The notes under the pieces: generated by a model
The model's database searches: none
What the model was told of the DNA's origin: nothing
Seen by the model: only the letters and a program-made list of their open reading frames with translations
Origin: Gammaproteobacteria bacterium
GTDB lineage: Bacteria > Pseudomonadota > Gammaproteobacteria > Coxiellales > Coxiellaceae
NCBI GenBank assembly: GCA_013287505.1
Contig: JABDDR010000004.1
Coordinates: 1 to 62,617, forward strand
Length of the DNA stretch: 62,617 bases
Reading direction: 5' to 3'
Position numbers and translations under genes: made by a program
Shown here: positions 8,264-16,869 of the stretch, in pieces
How positions within the stretch are numbered: position 1 is the first letter of the stretch
How the letters are laid out: every line of letters begins with the position of its first letter

Positions 8264-8604
8264 CAGTCAGCTTAGAAAAAAAATTAACCGCAATGGCAAA
8301 GCGCATGAATGTGAATTTTTCCTTGAAAGGCAGCGTGGCGAGTTATAAAGATATTTTTTCAGCAACGGGCATGTTGCCGGGTTTAACTAAACGCGCAGAT
8401 CAATTGTCGCAATTATGTTTGGGTTATGGTTTGGGCGCGACTTATGAAGACGTTGAAGGTTCACTGATGGGCGTGAAAGTGAATTTTGATGAATTTACGC
8501 CGGAAGTATTGCGGTTGTTGTGTATTTTAGATGTGTTGAATGAGCTTGTAAAAATGAGTCCAACGCGAGATGAAGTGCCGTTGGATGAATTGATGTATGA
8601 CTAG
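8260..8604 (+). CDS. icmS: Dot/Icm effector chaperone IcmS
   Basis: IcmS is a small acidic chaperone-like protein that works with IcmW and the DotL coupling complex to recruit a subset of effectors. The 114-residue product has the family hallmarks: FSATGMLPGLTKRADQLSQL, CLGYGLGATYEDVEGSLMGV and the C-terminal PLDELMYD, almost identical in pattern to Legionella IcmS. The chosen ATG overlaps the icmT stop as ATGA; an ATG four codons upstream is possible but less well placed. IcmW, its usual partner, is not in this window. Confidence 0.95.
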   Translation: MTVSLEKKLTAMAKRMNVNFSLKGSVASYKDIFSATGMLPGLTKRADQLSQLCLGYGLGATYEDVEGSLMGVKVNFDEFTPEVLRLLCILDVLNELVKMSPTRDEVPLDELMYD

Positions 8605-8747
8605 TATGTGAGCGTGAATGAACCTCGCGCTATAGATTCAGAAACCGAGCGACAGCGAAGGTGAATCCTTAAACACGGTATTGAAATAATCATCGCACCT
8701 GCTATTTTGTACCCTATTTTCTTGTTAGAATAATAGTAGGTATTTTT

Positions 8748-9155
8748 ATGGCATCCGCAGCAAAGAAACAGCATTTTGACGCATTGGCATTTGTTAAAAA
8801 ATCGAAAGCATTTGGTGTTAAAGAAGAACTGGCAGAATATCAAGCGCGATCGCTTGAGCAGGTGATTGATATCGCGGCCAGCAATACACAAGAAGAATTT
8901 AACATGCGCGAATTGGCGACAAAAATGGATGTTCATGAGGTCAGAGCTGAAATCAAAGATCTCAGAACTGAGCTCAAAGATGGAATTAATGCGCTTAGAG
9001 TAGAGATCAAAGATGTTAGAACTGAGCTTAAAAGTGATATGCAGACACAAAAATACGATTCATTAAGATTCATTGTCTGGACTGGTGTGAGCGTGGTTGT
9101 CTCCTTAACGGGTATATTGGGCGGCTTGATTTGCAAAGGTTTTCATTGGTTTTAA
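8748..9155 (+). CDS. coiled-coil protein with C-terminal membrane anchor (DUF1640-like)
   Basis: This 135-residue protein starts with AFVKKSKAFGVKEELAEYQ and continues with a helical coiled coil. The coil contains near-repeats of the pattern EIKDLRTELKDGINALRVEI and then EIKDVRTELKSD. It ends in a single hydrophobic helix (FIVWTGVSVVVSLTGILGGL). This is the architecture of the DUF1640/CCDC90 family found in many bacteria, whose role is mostly unknown. It sits between icmS and the small gene before icmQ, where the Legionella operon is contiguous, and appears to have its own leader. It may be a recent insertion, or it may contribute to the secretion system. Confidence 0.75.
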   Translation: MASAAKKQHFDALAFVKKSKAFGVKEELAEYQARSLEQVIDIAASNTQEEFNMRELATKMDVHEVRAEIKDLRTELKDGINALRVEIKDVRTELKSDMQTQKYDSLRFIVWTGVSVVVSLTGILGGLICKGFHWF

Positions 9156-9208
9156 CGGTTAATTTTGTGATATCTGCTACAATTTAACTATCAGAAAAGA
9201 ATGTATTT

Positions 9209-9241
9209 CTTAATGTTTCCTTAAGGTTTCATAGGTACAAT
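9209..9241 (+). promoter_or_regulatory. PmrA-type box and -10 before the icmQ operon
   Basis: Half sites CTTAAT (9209-9214) and CTTAAG (9220-9225) are 11 bp apart. They are followed by a 10-nt gap and a -10 hexamer TACAAT (9236-9241). This is the arrangement known for PmrA-activated promoters in Legionella and Coxiella, where the box replaces the -35 region. Transcription would start near 9248. Confidence 0.8.
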
Positions 9242-9300
9242 TTGGAGGAATGAATTTTCAGATAGCCACGGAAGGCCATGAAAACAATAAGTTACAAAAA

Positions 9301-9519
9301 ATGGCGGTGGTTATGAATAACAATCCAATTTTTAATAGATCGACGGGTGGTGTTAGCCCGCATGAAGTAGAAAAGGCGGTAAAAGAGTTTGCCGCTGTGA
9401 TCAGTGCGTTAGGATCAGGTCAGTTGCCAAACCTGAGAGTTGTGGCAGAAATGGACTTAGGTGGTGCCGCAGCCACAAAAACTGGAAATACTCCAGGCAC
9501 CGGGCCTACTGCGCCATAA
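9301..9519 (+). CDS. small protein in the icmR/fir position, candidate IcmQ partner
   Basis: I do not recognise this short protein (72 residues from the chosen ATG) by sequence. Its helical stretch VSPHEVEKAVKEFAAVISAL is followed by a Gly/Thr/Pro-rich tail. It lies immediately upstream of icmQ. In Legionella that place is held by icmR, and in other Legionellales by fast-evolving, sequence-unrelated functional homologues (fir genes) whose products bind IcmQ. A longer frame starts at 9250, but the predicted transcription start is near 9248 and the GGAGG there leaves only about one base of spacing. A start at 9301 or 9313 is therefore more likely. The role is inferred from position only. Confidence 0.6.
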   Translation: MAVVMNNNPIFNRSTGGVSPHEVEKAVKEFAAVISALGSGQLPNLRVVAEMDLGGAAATKTGNTPGTGPTAP

Positions 9520-9564
9520 ACTGATAGACAGGTGTTTTATTCCTGGTAAAGGTGGTGATTGTAC

Positions 9565-10257
9565 ATGGATAAAGCCTCAGAACTCCTATCAGAATCTAAA
9601 GGCCAAGATTTAAAAAAGAAATTATTGGATTGCCTTAACAAGGAATCTCAAAAATCAGTAGAGATTGCGCGTTCTTATTTATCCAAAGAAAAATTATCAA
9701 AAGAAGACAAAGCTGCTCTGTTAGAAGCGGTCGTTGCAGCTGTTGATCATGTTCTGTCAGCGGGCGAATGGGATAGTTCTTTATTTTTGCGCAACACCTT
9801 AAAGCCTTTGCAGGCAATCAAAGCCGAAGCGCTTGCCGAATTAGCACTTTTAAAAACAAATACCGGTAAAAAATCCATTACAACCCAACCCATCGCGGAA
9901 AACGAAGCTGAGGTTTATATTTCGTTATTCCAAAGCGATGGATACAATATTAGTAAGTGGGCAATGCAGCTGCGATCGCTGGATCGTTATGTCGTTGGCC
10001 GACCAATTTATCAAAATATCGCTGATATTGAAAAACGCATTCGATTGCGCGCAGCGTCTGGTAATGAAGCTTATGTTGCAGTCGCCGTGAAAAAAAGCGA
10101 TATTCAATCAGATGTATTTGGAGCAACCTTGAAAGATCAATTCGATCATCCATTGTTGCAGTTAAAAGAATCCGCTGTGCGTAACGGTAGAATTAATGCA
10201 TTTGTTCATCAAGGAACGCGGTATTATTTTGTGGATGGGCAATTAATAAAGTCGTAG
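9565..10257 (+). CDS. icmQ: Dot/Icm protein IcmQ
   Basis: IcmQ binds membranes and, in Legionella, NAD through a C-terminal ADP-ribosylating-toxin-like fold; its activity is restrained by IcmR. The 230-residue protein has the family stretch EVYISLFQSDGYNISKWAMQ, then YVVGRPIYQNIADIEKRIR and NEAYVAVAVKKSDI. It ends in INAFVHQGTRYYFVDGQL. The N-terminal helical region is about 40 residues longer than in Legionella IcmQ (about 191 residues), which may fit a different partner protein. Start: ATG behind GGTGGTG; a TTG two codons upstream is also open. The stop codon lies inside a copy of the GAGAC...GTCTC palindrome. Confidence 0.92.
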   Translation: MDKASELLSESKGQDLKKKLLDCLNKESQKSVEIARSYLSKEKLSKEDKAALLEAVVAAVDHVLSAGEWDSSLFLRNTLKPLQAIKAEALAELALLKTNTGKKSITTQPIAENEAEVYISLFQSDGYNISKWAMQLRSLDRYVVGRPIYQNIADIEKRIRLRAASGNEAYVAVAVKKSDIQSDVFGATLKDQFDHPLLQLKESAVRNGRINAFVHQGTRYYFVDGQLIKS

Positions 10258-10279
10258 AGACAATATTCATCGCGTCTCA
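10254..10279. repeat. short palindromic repeat overlapping the icmQ stop
   Basis: The segment CGTAGAGAC...ATTCATCGCGTCTCA carries the TAG stop of icmQ and can form a weak GAGAC/GTCTC stem. Nearly the same sequence overlaps the icmB stop at 30810 and occurs twice, in opposite orientation, at 13900-13930 and 14009-14040. Confidence 0.7.
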
Positions 10280-10288
10280 GGGAAAATC

Positions 10289-11449
10289 ATGGCTCAGCAA
10301 GGCGGACAAAACCCCACCGATCAAACAACCAATTTCTTTTGGATGCTCATTATTATCATTCTCGCCGCGTTTGTATTCTGGTGGGCTGATTCTAAATTTT
10401 TAGTTATTCCCGCTTTCTGGATACGTCATTACGAAATTAATGTCATTCGCGTTATTGCAAAATTATGGATTCCCATTGCAACTACACTTCACTTACCATT
10501 GCCCAATATCAAGCAACTCGATGCGTTGCAAGAGTATATGCAACGCGCTGAACCAGCGCATGTCACTTGGCATACGTTTTCGGTTATTAATGTCGCGATT
10601 GGTAAATGGTCGCGCTATCCCGTTGTGCTTATTTTTATAGCACTTGCCGCATTGGTTTATTTTCGAGGATCCGCACAATTTCATAATACCTATACCATGA
10701 AATCTTTGCGCATCGTGGGTCAAGAAGTATGGCCACAAATTACGCCGATTATTTCGCTAGACTTAGTGAAAGAAGATATTGGCAAAGGTCCTTGGGCAAT
10801 GTGTCAGTTGCCGTTGGATTTTTGTCGTGAGCATGATTTGTTATTAATGAAAGTTGTGAATGGCAAAAAAGTATGGACGATAAAACACAAACCGGTTTAT
10901 CGATTATTTGCATTGCAATTAGGACCGATGTGGAAAGGAATTGATAATTTACCCATTCATGTTAAAGCGTTGGCACTTATTTTTTTAGGACGTGCGGTAG
11001 GGCAAAGGCCCATGACCAATGTATTTTTAAAACAAATTGCGGCATCAGCCGCTTCTGGAAAGCTTGATTTTTCCGGTGTTTCAGAAGGTTTAAAAGCATT
11101 TAAAGATCATCGCATCATAAAATGGCTGGAAAGACGTCATGCGTATACATTGACAGCCATGGCAACGTTGTTGGAAATCGCACGCAGCGATGGTGTATTG
11201 GCATCCGCAGAATTTTTATGGTTAAAACCCGTCGATCGGCGTTTATGGTTTGTGTTAAATAATGTGGGACGTCGCACGTCTTTTGTTGAGGTGGCAGGCG
11301 TTTATGCACATTGGGTCGCTGAGAAAAAAGTAGGGTATGCTTTAAAAACACCGATGATCAAAGGTGCGGTGGATGCGCTAGAAGAAGCACTGCAAAATGT
11401 GTTGTTTGTGGATGAGGGTGATCGATGGCATACACACAACGTGGATTAG
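10289..11449 (+). CDS. icmP: Dot/Icm coupling-complex protein IcmP (DotM)
   Basis: DotM/IcmP is the inner-membrane partner of the DotL coupling ATPase and recognises acidic Glu-rich effector signals through its cytosolic domain. The 386-residue protein has an N-terminal helix (FFWMLIIIILAAFVFWWADS), two further hydrophobic segments up to about residue 130 (YPVVLIFIALAALVYFRG) and a large cytosolic domain. The latter contains LPLDFCREHDLLLMKVVNGK and a C-terminal stretch from about residue 285 including ERRHAYTLTAMATLLEIARS. Length and layout match the family (about 376 residues in Legionella). It overlaps icmO by 25 bases, implying coupled translation. Confidence 0.94.
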   Translation: MAQQGGQNPTDQTTNFFWMLIIIILAAFVFWWADSKFLVIPAFWIRHYEINVIRVIAKLWIPIATTLHLPLPNIKQLDALQEYMQRAEPAHVTWHTFSVINVAIGKWSRYPVVLIFIALAALVYFRGSAQFHNTYTMKSLRIVGQEVWPQITPIISLDLVKEDIGKGPWAMCQLPLDFCREHDLLLMKVVNGKKVWTIKHKPVYRLFALQLGPMWKGIDNLPIHVKALALIFLGRAVGQRPMTNVFLKQIAASAASGKLDFSGVSEGLKAFKDHRIIKWLERRHAYTLTAMATLLEIARSDGVLASAEFLWLKPVDRRLWFVLNNVGRRTSFVEVAGVYAHWVAEKKVGYALKTPMIKGAVDALEEALQNVLFVDEGDRWHTHNVD

Positions 11450-13827
11450 ATGCACGGCAAGAACAAGATCAGGCGCGAATTATTCGCGATACCCGTACGC
11501 TGGGCATGCGTATTTCCGATGCACTCAGAAATCCACGCGCGTTATGTATTATATTGATTTGTTTCGCGGTCACTACATTTTTATTTGGTTATTTAAGCGA
11601 AATATTATTAGTGAGCGGTGTGATCTGTTTTTTGTATGGCTATTTTCAAAAAATCATGTTGCCATTTCGTTTACCTTTGGTATCGGAAGAAAAAGACTAT
11701 AACGACATGGCTCCAGGCTCCAACAAACCCCGTATGGCGCGCGGCATCTATTTTTTTGGTAATGAAATCAAAACATCAGAAGAATTGTGGTTTAGCAATG
11801 AAGATATGCGAACACACGTTTTGATTTTCGGCTCAACCGGTTCAGGTAAAACACAAGCGTTGCAATCCATCGCTTACAATGCATTATTACAGGCGTCTGG
11901 ATTTATTTATGTCGATGGTAAAGGCGATAATAGTTTATACGCATCTGTTTTTTCGATGGTGCGTTCGATGGGACGCGAAGATGATTTGTTGTTAATTAAT
12001 TTTATGACGGGCGCGCGCGATGTGATTGGTCCGCAAGAATCGCGTTTATCAAACACATTAAATCCCTTTGGTGTGGGTTCATCGAGCATGTTATCCAATC
12101 TCGTGGTGAGTTTAATGGGAACGTCAAAAGGGGGCGCGCCTGATGCGGATATGTGGAAAGGTCGTGCGATCGGTTTCGTAGAATCCTTGATGAAAGTATT
12201 AGTGGCAATGCGTGATGCGGGCCACATTTTATTAGATGCCAATTCCATTCGTAATTATTTTCATTTACCGAAATTAGAATCGATTGTGCTCGATAAATTA
12301 TTTCCGCGCGATGGGATGGAATCGATCAGCTTAGAAAATTTTCCACCGACGGTTCTTGAGCCTATTACTAACTATGTTTATACATTGCCAGGATTTAAAA
12401 AAGAAAGTAAAGGCAAGCAAGTGTCGCAAGTGTTTGAGCAACACGGTTATATCACGATGCAATTGGTGCGTGTATTTACCTCGTTAGCAGATACCTACGG
12501 TCATATTTTACGGACACGATTGCCCGAAGTAGATTTAAATGACGTCGTATTAAATCGCCGTATTTTATGCGTATTATTACCCGCGCTTGAAAAATCACCT
12601 GAAGAATTATCGAATTTAGGCAAGGTCGTGATTGCCACATTAAAATCCATGATGGCAGCAGGTTTGGGTGATAGTGTTGAAGGCCGATATAAAGATTTGG
12701 TGGAACGAAAACCCACCAATGCAGAAACGCCTTACTTATGTATTTTAGATGAATATGGTTATTACGCCGTTGAAGGTTTTGCAGTCGTGCCTGCACAAGC
12801 GCGATCCTTGGGATTTTCAGTGGTTTTTGCAGGACAAGATTTACCGGCATTTCAAAAAGCATCGAAAGAAGAAGCCGCATCCATCGGTGCGAATACCAAT
12901 ATTAAAATTTGTATGAAGTTAGAAGATCCCGTCGAAACGTGGGATTTTTTCATGAAAACAGCGGGTGAATCGTATGTGACACATGTGGATAGTTTTCAGG
13001 TAGATCAAGGCAGTGTGCTGGGTACTTATGCGGATGCCAAGGGGGCGCGTTTGGAAAAGCGTTCACGTATTGATTTGCGTGATTTAAAAGAACAACGCGA
13101 AGGTGACGCGCATTTCTTTTTTAGATCCAAAATTGTGCGCGGTCGTTTCTTTTATGCGAATCCCACGCCTGTCAAACGCATGCATTTAAATCATTTTTTA
13201 ATGGTGGATGCGCCATCTGACGAATCTGTGAATCAGTTGAAAAAATCATTCGATGTCTATAAAACCTTAGATCAATCTGCAAAAGCAGGCTGGAAACCAC
13301 TTGATTTACCGGAAAATGAAGAAATTGATCGTACCGTGCAATTATTGCAAACGCATCAGGCATTGCCATTGATTGATCGCGCCATGATGGCATTATCGCA
13401 ATTTGAAACGCGTGTCGATTCTGGTGATGCGATCGATGAAATTCCGCTGGATTTCTTTTCAGAAGTTGCACAATCACAAACAGAAATAACAGAATCGGAA
13501 CATCGTTTAAATATTTTTACTGGGTTACGCATGACGGAATATCTCAAACCGTTAAAAGTGCCCGAAGATCCCGCTTACCGCGGCCCCATATTAAATCGTA
13601 AAACAGTGCGTGATCAAATTGAATATGTTCAGCGTCTCTGTGGAAAATCAGGAAAAATTTCTGCAAATATTGCGATGGAATTGGTGGGTGATATGGATCG
13701 TGGCACCGACTATCCACCAGCACCGTTGGATCCACCAGTGTTACCCGCGCAGATTACATCGAAACTGCGCGATATTGTTGCAGGAATTACAATAAAGAAA
13801 AAAGAAGCGTCAGAAAAGACGACTTAA
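11425..13827 (+). CDS. icmO: Dot/Icm type IV coupling ATPase IcmO (DotL)
   Basis: DotL is the VirD4-like coupling ATPase that gathers effectors, with DotM, DotN and IcmSW, and hands them to the channel. The 800-residue protein has two N-terminal membrane helices (about residues 38-78), Walker A GSTGSGKT (136-143), Walker B near CILDEYGYY, and the conserved GFSVVFAGQDLPAFQKAS. The long C-terminal tail, from about residue 600, is the region that binds IcmSW and DotN in Legionella. Length is near the Legionella protein (about 783). The start ATG sits behind GAGGGTG inside the end of icmP. It is the last gene of this icm block. Confidence 0.96.
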   Translation: MAYTQRGLDARQEQDQARIIRDTRTLGMRISDALRNPRALCIILICFAVTTFLFGYLSEILLVSGVICFLYGYFQKIMLPFRLPLVSEEKDYNDMAPGSNKPRMARGIYFFGNEIKTSEELWFSNEDMRTHVLIFGSTGSGKTQALQSIAYNALLQASGFIYVDGKGDNSLYASVFSMVRSMGREDDLLLINFMTGARDVIGPQESRLSNTLNPFGVGSSSMLSNLVVSLMGTSKGGAPDADMWKGRAIGFVESLMKVLVAMRDAGHILLDANSIRNYFHLPKLESIVLDKLFPRDGMESISLENFPPTVLEPITNYVYTLPGFKKESKGKQVSQVFEQHGYITMQLVRVFTSLADTYGHILRTRLPEVDLNDVVLNRRILCVLLPALEKSPEELSNLGKVVIATLKSMMAAGLGDSVEGRYKDLVERKPTNAETPYLCILDEYGYYAVEGFAVVPAQARSLGFSVVFAGQDLPAFQKASKEEAASIGANTNIKICMKLEDPVETWDFFMKTAGESYVTHVDSFQVDQGSVLGTYADAKGARLEKRSRIDLRDLKEQREGDAHFFFRSKIVRGRFFYANPTPVKRMHLNHFLMVDAPSDESVNQLKKSFDVYKTLDQSAKAGWKPLDLPENEEIDRTVQLLQTHQALPLIDRAMMALSQFETRVDSGDAIDEIPLDFFSEVAQSQTEITESEHRLNIFTGLRMTEYLKPLKVPEDPAYRGPILNRKTVRDQIEYVQRLCGKSGKISANIAMELVGDMDRGTDYPPAPLDPPVLPAQITSKLRDIVAGITIKKKEASEKTT

Positions 13828-13861
13828 CCCCAAGCACTAAAACTTGTCGTCAGCGATCACC

Positions 13862-14077
13862 CTGAAGTATCCCCACAAATTTTGAATTGTCGTGAACTTC
13901 GTAGAGACGTCGATTTATCGCGTCTCAAATCTCAGAATTACCTCGCCCTATAGTCAGTAACACTCACTCTAATGTCACTGCATTTATAAACACCGATGAT
14001 AATCATGCATTTGAGACGCGATAAATCGACGTCTCTACGAAGTTCACGACAATTCAAAATTTGTGGGGATACTTCAG
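13862..14077. repeat. perfect 69-bp inverted repeat after icmO
   Basis: The arms 13862-13930 and 14009-14077 are identical in all 69 positions on opposite strands, with a 78-nt spacer. Each arm contains the GTAGAGAC...GTCTCAAAT palindrome seen at the icmQ and icmB ends. The gene-free stretch 13828-14193 consists mostly of this element. The remainder near 14090 resembles the 283-383 repeat. No coding frame lies inside. It could be a non-autonomous mobile element, or a terminator-like barrier between icmO and the convergent stressosome operon. Confidence 0.9.
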
Positions 14078-14193
14078 AACGCTCGGCTTCTAAACTGTAT
14101 GATCAGCAAATGCGTCATGCGCAATGTTTTTCTGATTCATGATTAATGCCGCCAGGCAACTTAAAAAGTTGAAATACCCGTCAACAATAATGC

Positions 14194-15846
14194 TCAGCCT
14201 GTTGATTCAATATACGCTGTCATTTCAGTGACACTCAGTGGTTTGGAAAAATAATAACCCTGAATAATGTCACAATGATTTTCTTTTAAAAAATCCAATT
14301 GCTTCTTAGTTTCCACGCCTTCTGCAACTACAGCTAAATCCAGTGTTTTTGCTAAACTGATAACTGCTTTAACAATACTTTCACCATTTATATTTTTATC
14401 GATATCATCGATAAATGATTTATCGATTTTGAGTTCTTTAACAGGCAATTGCTTCAAATAAGTGAGTGATGAATATCCCGTTCCAAAATCATCGATAGAA
14501 AGACCAATGCCCAATTCGTTTAAAAAAGTCAGTAACATTGATTTACTATCTAATGTTTTTTTCATCACAGCAGTTTCAGTTAATTCAAAAAGAATATTAC
14601 TCGTTGGAATATCATTTTCTCTTAACGCGTGGGTCACTGTATCAATAATACGACTATCATTTAATTGCACCGCTGAAATATTGAGAGATAAAGTAACATT
14701 TTTGAATTGATCAAAATTATCGTACCATTTTTTAAATTGACTAAATGCAGCATTAATTACCCAACTACCAATGTTATGCATTAATCCTGTTTCTTCGGCA
14801 ACTAAAATAAATTCTGCAGGAGATGCGTTTTGCACTGTAGGATTGTTCCACCGTAATAAGGCTTCCAATCCTAACATTGCTTGAGTTTTCGCATTAACTT
14901 TTGGCTGATAATGTAATTCAAATTGATTTTCTTTAATTGCATTTTGTAGTTGTTTTGCAATCAAAATAACTCGCTCTAATTTTTTTTGCATGCCTTTATT
15001 ATAATATTGATATCGAGTTCTTCCTGAATTTTTGGCCTGATACAGCGCTTGATCAGCATGCTGAACAATAGTTTCTTCAGTTGTTACTTCATCGGGATAC
15101 ACTGAAATGCCAATGCTCATTCCTGATTGTATTTCATTTTTTTCAATAAAAAATGGTTCATTAAAATTATTAATAATGCGTTGCGCAGATAAGCTAATTG
15201 TAGAGATATTATGAATATCTTCAAGAATTATGGCGAATTCATCTCCACCCAAACGAACAATATAATCCTCTTTCCTCACACTCTGCTTGAGTCTGCTAGC
15301 CACTTCTTTTAAAAATTGATCGCCAATACTATGGCCATAAATATCATTTACATTTTTAAAATAATCAATGTCGATATAAAATAAAGCCAACATTAATTTA
15401 TTTCTACGGGCACGATTCAAGTTCTTTTTAAGAATTTCCTCAAATAGTAATCGGTTTGGTAATTGCGTTAGTGGGTCTAACCCTTTTAATAATAATTGTT
15501 TTGTCTTAAGTTCAGTAATATCGGTTATTGTCCCGATAAAATGATCAGAGTCTTTATTTGCTCTTTCCGGTGCAATATTAAAAAGCATCCACGCTTCACC
15601 TTTTGATTCACAAAGGAAACGACATTCAAATAAATAATAAGTTAAGGCGCGCATATTTTCTGCAAGCTGGGGAATAATTATTTTGCGATCTTCTGGATGT
15701 ATAACGTCCAACCACTGCTCGCCTAATAATTTTTCTTTAGGAAATCCTGAAATATACGAACAATATTCATTGGCATCTAGCATTTTTTGTTCCGCATTAA
15801 TTCTAAAAATGCCGATCGGCAGGCTTTTTAATAATATTTCTTCCAT
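14194..15846 (-). CDS. PAS-GGDEF-EAL protein, cyclic di-GMP synthase/phosphodiesterase
   Basis: This 550-residue soluble protein should make and/or break cyclic di-GMP. An N-terminal PAS domain (about 1-112, ending IGTITDITELK) is followed by a GGDEF domain with intact GGDEF at 200-204 and an inhibitory I-site RKED at 191-194, the correct five residues upstream. An EAL domain follows with EALLRW at 328, ELTETAVM, the metal-binding DDFGTGYSSL and VAEGVET. All key motifs of both activities are present. It is the last gene of an rsbR-S-T-X operon, 17 nt behind the phosphatase gene, in the position of an output module. No transmembrane segment is visible. Confidence 0.93.
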   Translation of the reverse strand: MEEILLKSLPIGIFRINAEQKMLDANEYCSYISGFPKEKLLGEQWLDVIHPEDRKIIIPQLAENMRALTYYLFECRFLCESKGEAWMLFNIAPERANKDSDHFIGTITDITELKTKQLLLKGLDPLTQLPNRLLFEEILKKNLNRARRNKLMLALFYIDIDYFKNVNDIYGHSIGDQFLKEVASRLKQSVRKEDYIVRLGGDEFAIILEDIHNISTISLSAQRIINNFNEPFFIEKNEIQSGMSIGISVYPDEVTTEETIVQHADQALYQAKNSGRTRYQYYNKGMQKKLERVILIAKQLQNAIKENQFELHYQPKVNAKTQAMLGLEALLRWNNPTVQNASPAEFILVAEETGLMHNIGSWVINAAFSQFKKWYDNFDQFKNVTLSLNISAVQLNDSRIIDTVTHALRENDIPTSNILFELTETAVMKKTLDSKSMLLTFLNELGIGLSIDDFGTGYSSLTYLKQLPVKELKIDKSFIDDIDKNINGESIVKAVISLAKTLDLAVVAEGVETKKQLDFLKENHCDIIQGYYFSKPLSVTEMTAYIESTG

Positions 15847-15863
15847 GAAAATTCCTTGTGAAA

Positions 15864-16466
15864 TTATATCAACTGAGCCACCAGTACCAATCCGTCATCA
15901 TTTTTATTACGATAATTATCGAATATTTTTTTCGCTATTTTTTCAGGCGTTTGAAATGTAGGTGGCTCACTTTCAAATTGTCTTTTAATGCCATCCGTCG
16001 CGAAGATAATGATATCACCGGTAGTCAACGTGATTTTTCTAGTTTGTATCTCTGGTGGCAATCGAGATCCTACTATGCCACCTTCTAGCATGAGTGATTG
16101 CTGCGTCAATCGCATATTTTTATCTCTTGCCCAACAAACAGCTGCAACATTTCCAACGCCAACATAAAGCAAAGATCCTGTGCGATCAATTTTTGCAACT
16201 GTCATTGCTGCACCGCGCGTGGATAAAAGCGATTCATTGCATAATGTAATTAATGCTCCAATTGATTTATCAGAATGTTCATCTAAGGTTTGCATTGCTT
16301 TTTTTGCGGCAAAAAAAGCATCTTCGCCATGACCTAATCCATCAATCACTGAAAGTAAAGTGTAGTCATCATTTTCTTTTATGAAAAATTGATCACCGCA
16401 AACAATTTCTCCATTTAATGGCTCAGAAATAATGTCATACTTTATGTGTTTTAATTGTAATATCAT
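15864..16466 (-). CDS. rsbX: RsbX-like serine phosphatase (PP2C/SpoIIE type)
   Basis: RsbX-type phosphatases reset the stressosome by removing phosphates from RsbR and RsbS. The 200-residue protein has the metal-binding GDQFFIKENDDYTLLSVIDG then LGHGEDA early in the domain, TRGAAMTVAKID centrally, and TTGDIIIFATDGIK near the end, as in small single-domain SpoIIE-like phosphatases. The chosen ATG lies just behind the RsbT stop; a longer frame overlapping rsbT would add residues without homology to the family. Gene symbol by analogy to the Bacillus operon. Confidence 0.85.
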   Translation of the reverse strand: MILQLKHIKYDIISEPLNGEIVCGDQFFIKENDDYTLLSVIDGLGHGEDAFFAAKKAMQTLDEHSDKSIGALITLCNESLLSTRGAAMTVAKIDRTGSLLYVGVGNVAAVCWARDKNMRLTQQSLMLEGGIVGSRLPPEIQTRKITLTTGDIIIFATDGIKRQFESEPPTFQTPEKIAKKIFDNYRNKNDDGLVLVAQLI

Positions 16467-16467
16467 C

Positions 16468-16869
16468 TTATGGCATCCATTTCGTTGCAAAAATAGTTGT
16501 GCCTTTTCCGAGCGACGATTGTATTTCAAAATCATCCATTAATCGGCGCACACCTGGTAATCCCAAGCCCAAACTTTTTGTGGTAGAAAAACCATCTTGC
16601 ATGGCTAACACAATATCTTCGATACCAGGTCCCTCATCTTTTGAAATAACCAAAACGCCATCTTTCCCGTTTTTTTGAACATGCTCTAACGAAAGATTAC
16701 CTGTTTGTGCGTAGCTGATGATATTGCGTGTTAATTCAGAAATTGCCGTTGCAATTAAGGCTTGATCAATATCAGCAAACCCAAATTCTTTTGCAATTTC
16801 ACGGCCTTTTTGACGTGCTATGACAATATCGAGCTCGTTATTAATGGGAATGATGATTTTATTGTCCAT
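16468..16869 (-). CDS. rsbT: RsbT-like serine kinase (switch protein)
   Basis: RsbT is a small GHKL-type kinase that phosphorylates RsbR and RsbS and, once released, activates a downstream partner. The 133-residue protein has an N-box SELTRNIISYA (about 44-54), the ATP-lid motif DEGPG (78-82) and GLGLPGVRRLMDDF (101-114), with the GKGTTIFATKW end; all ATP-binding motifs are present. It overlaps rsbS by 11 bases. No rsbU-type phosphatase gene is present, so the released kinase probably acts on the PAS-GGDEF-EAL protein; that is inference from gene order. Confidence 0.9.
   Translation of the reverse strand: MDNKIIIPINNELDIVIARQKGREIAKEFGFADIDQALIATAISELTRNIISYAQTGNLSLEHVQKNGKDGVLVISKDEGPGIEDIVLAMQDGFSTTKSLGLGLPGVRRLMDDFEIQSSLGKGTTIFATKWMP

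Noticed and set aside
8601-9050. Minus-strand frame of 149 residues opposite the coiled-coil gene
   Set aside because: It is Phe/Cys/Lys-rich with no domain pattern, and it is the antisense of a gene with a clear coiled-coil and membrane-helix layout.
9250-9300. ATG at 9250 as the start of the small gene before icmQ
   Set aside because: The predicted transcription start is near 9248 and the GGAGG leaves about one base of spacing, so translation from here is unlikely, though not excluded.
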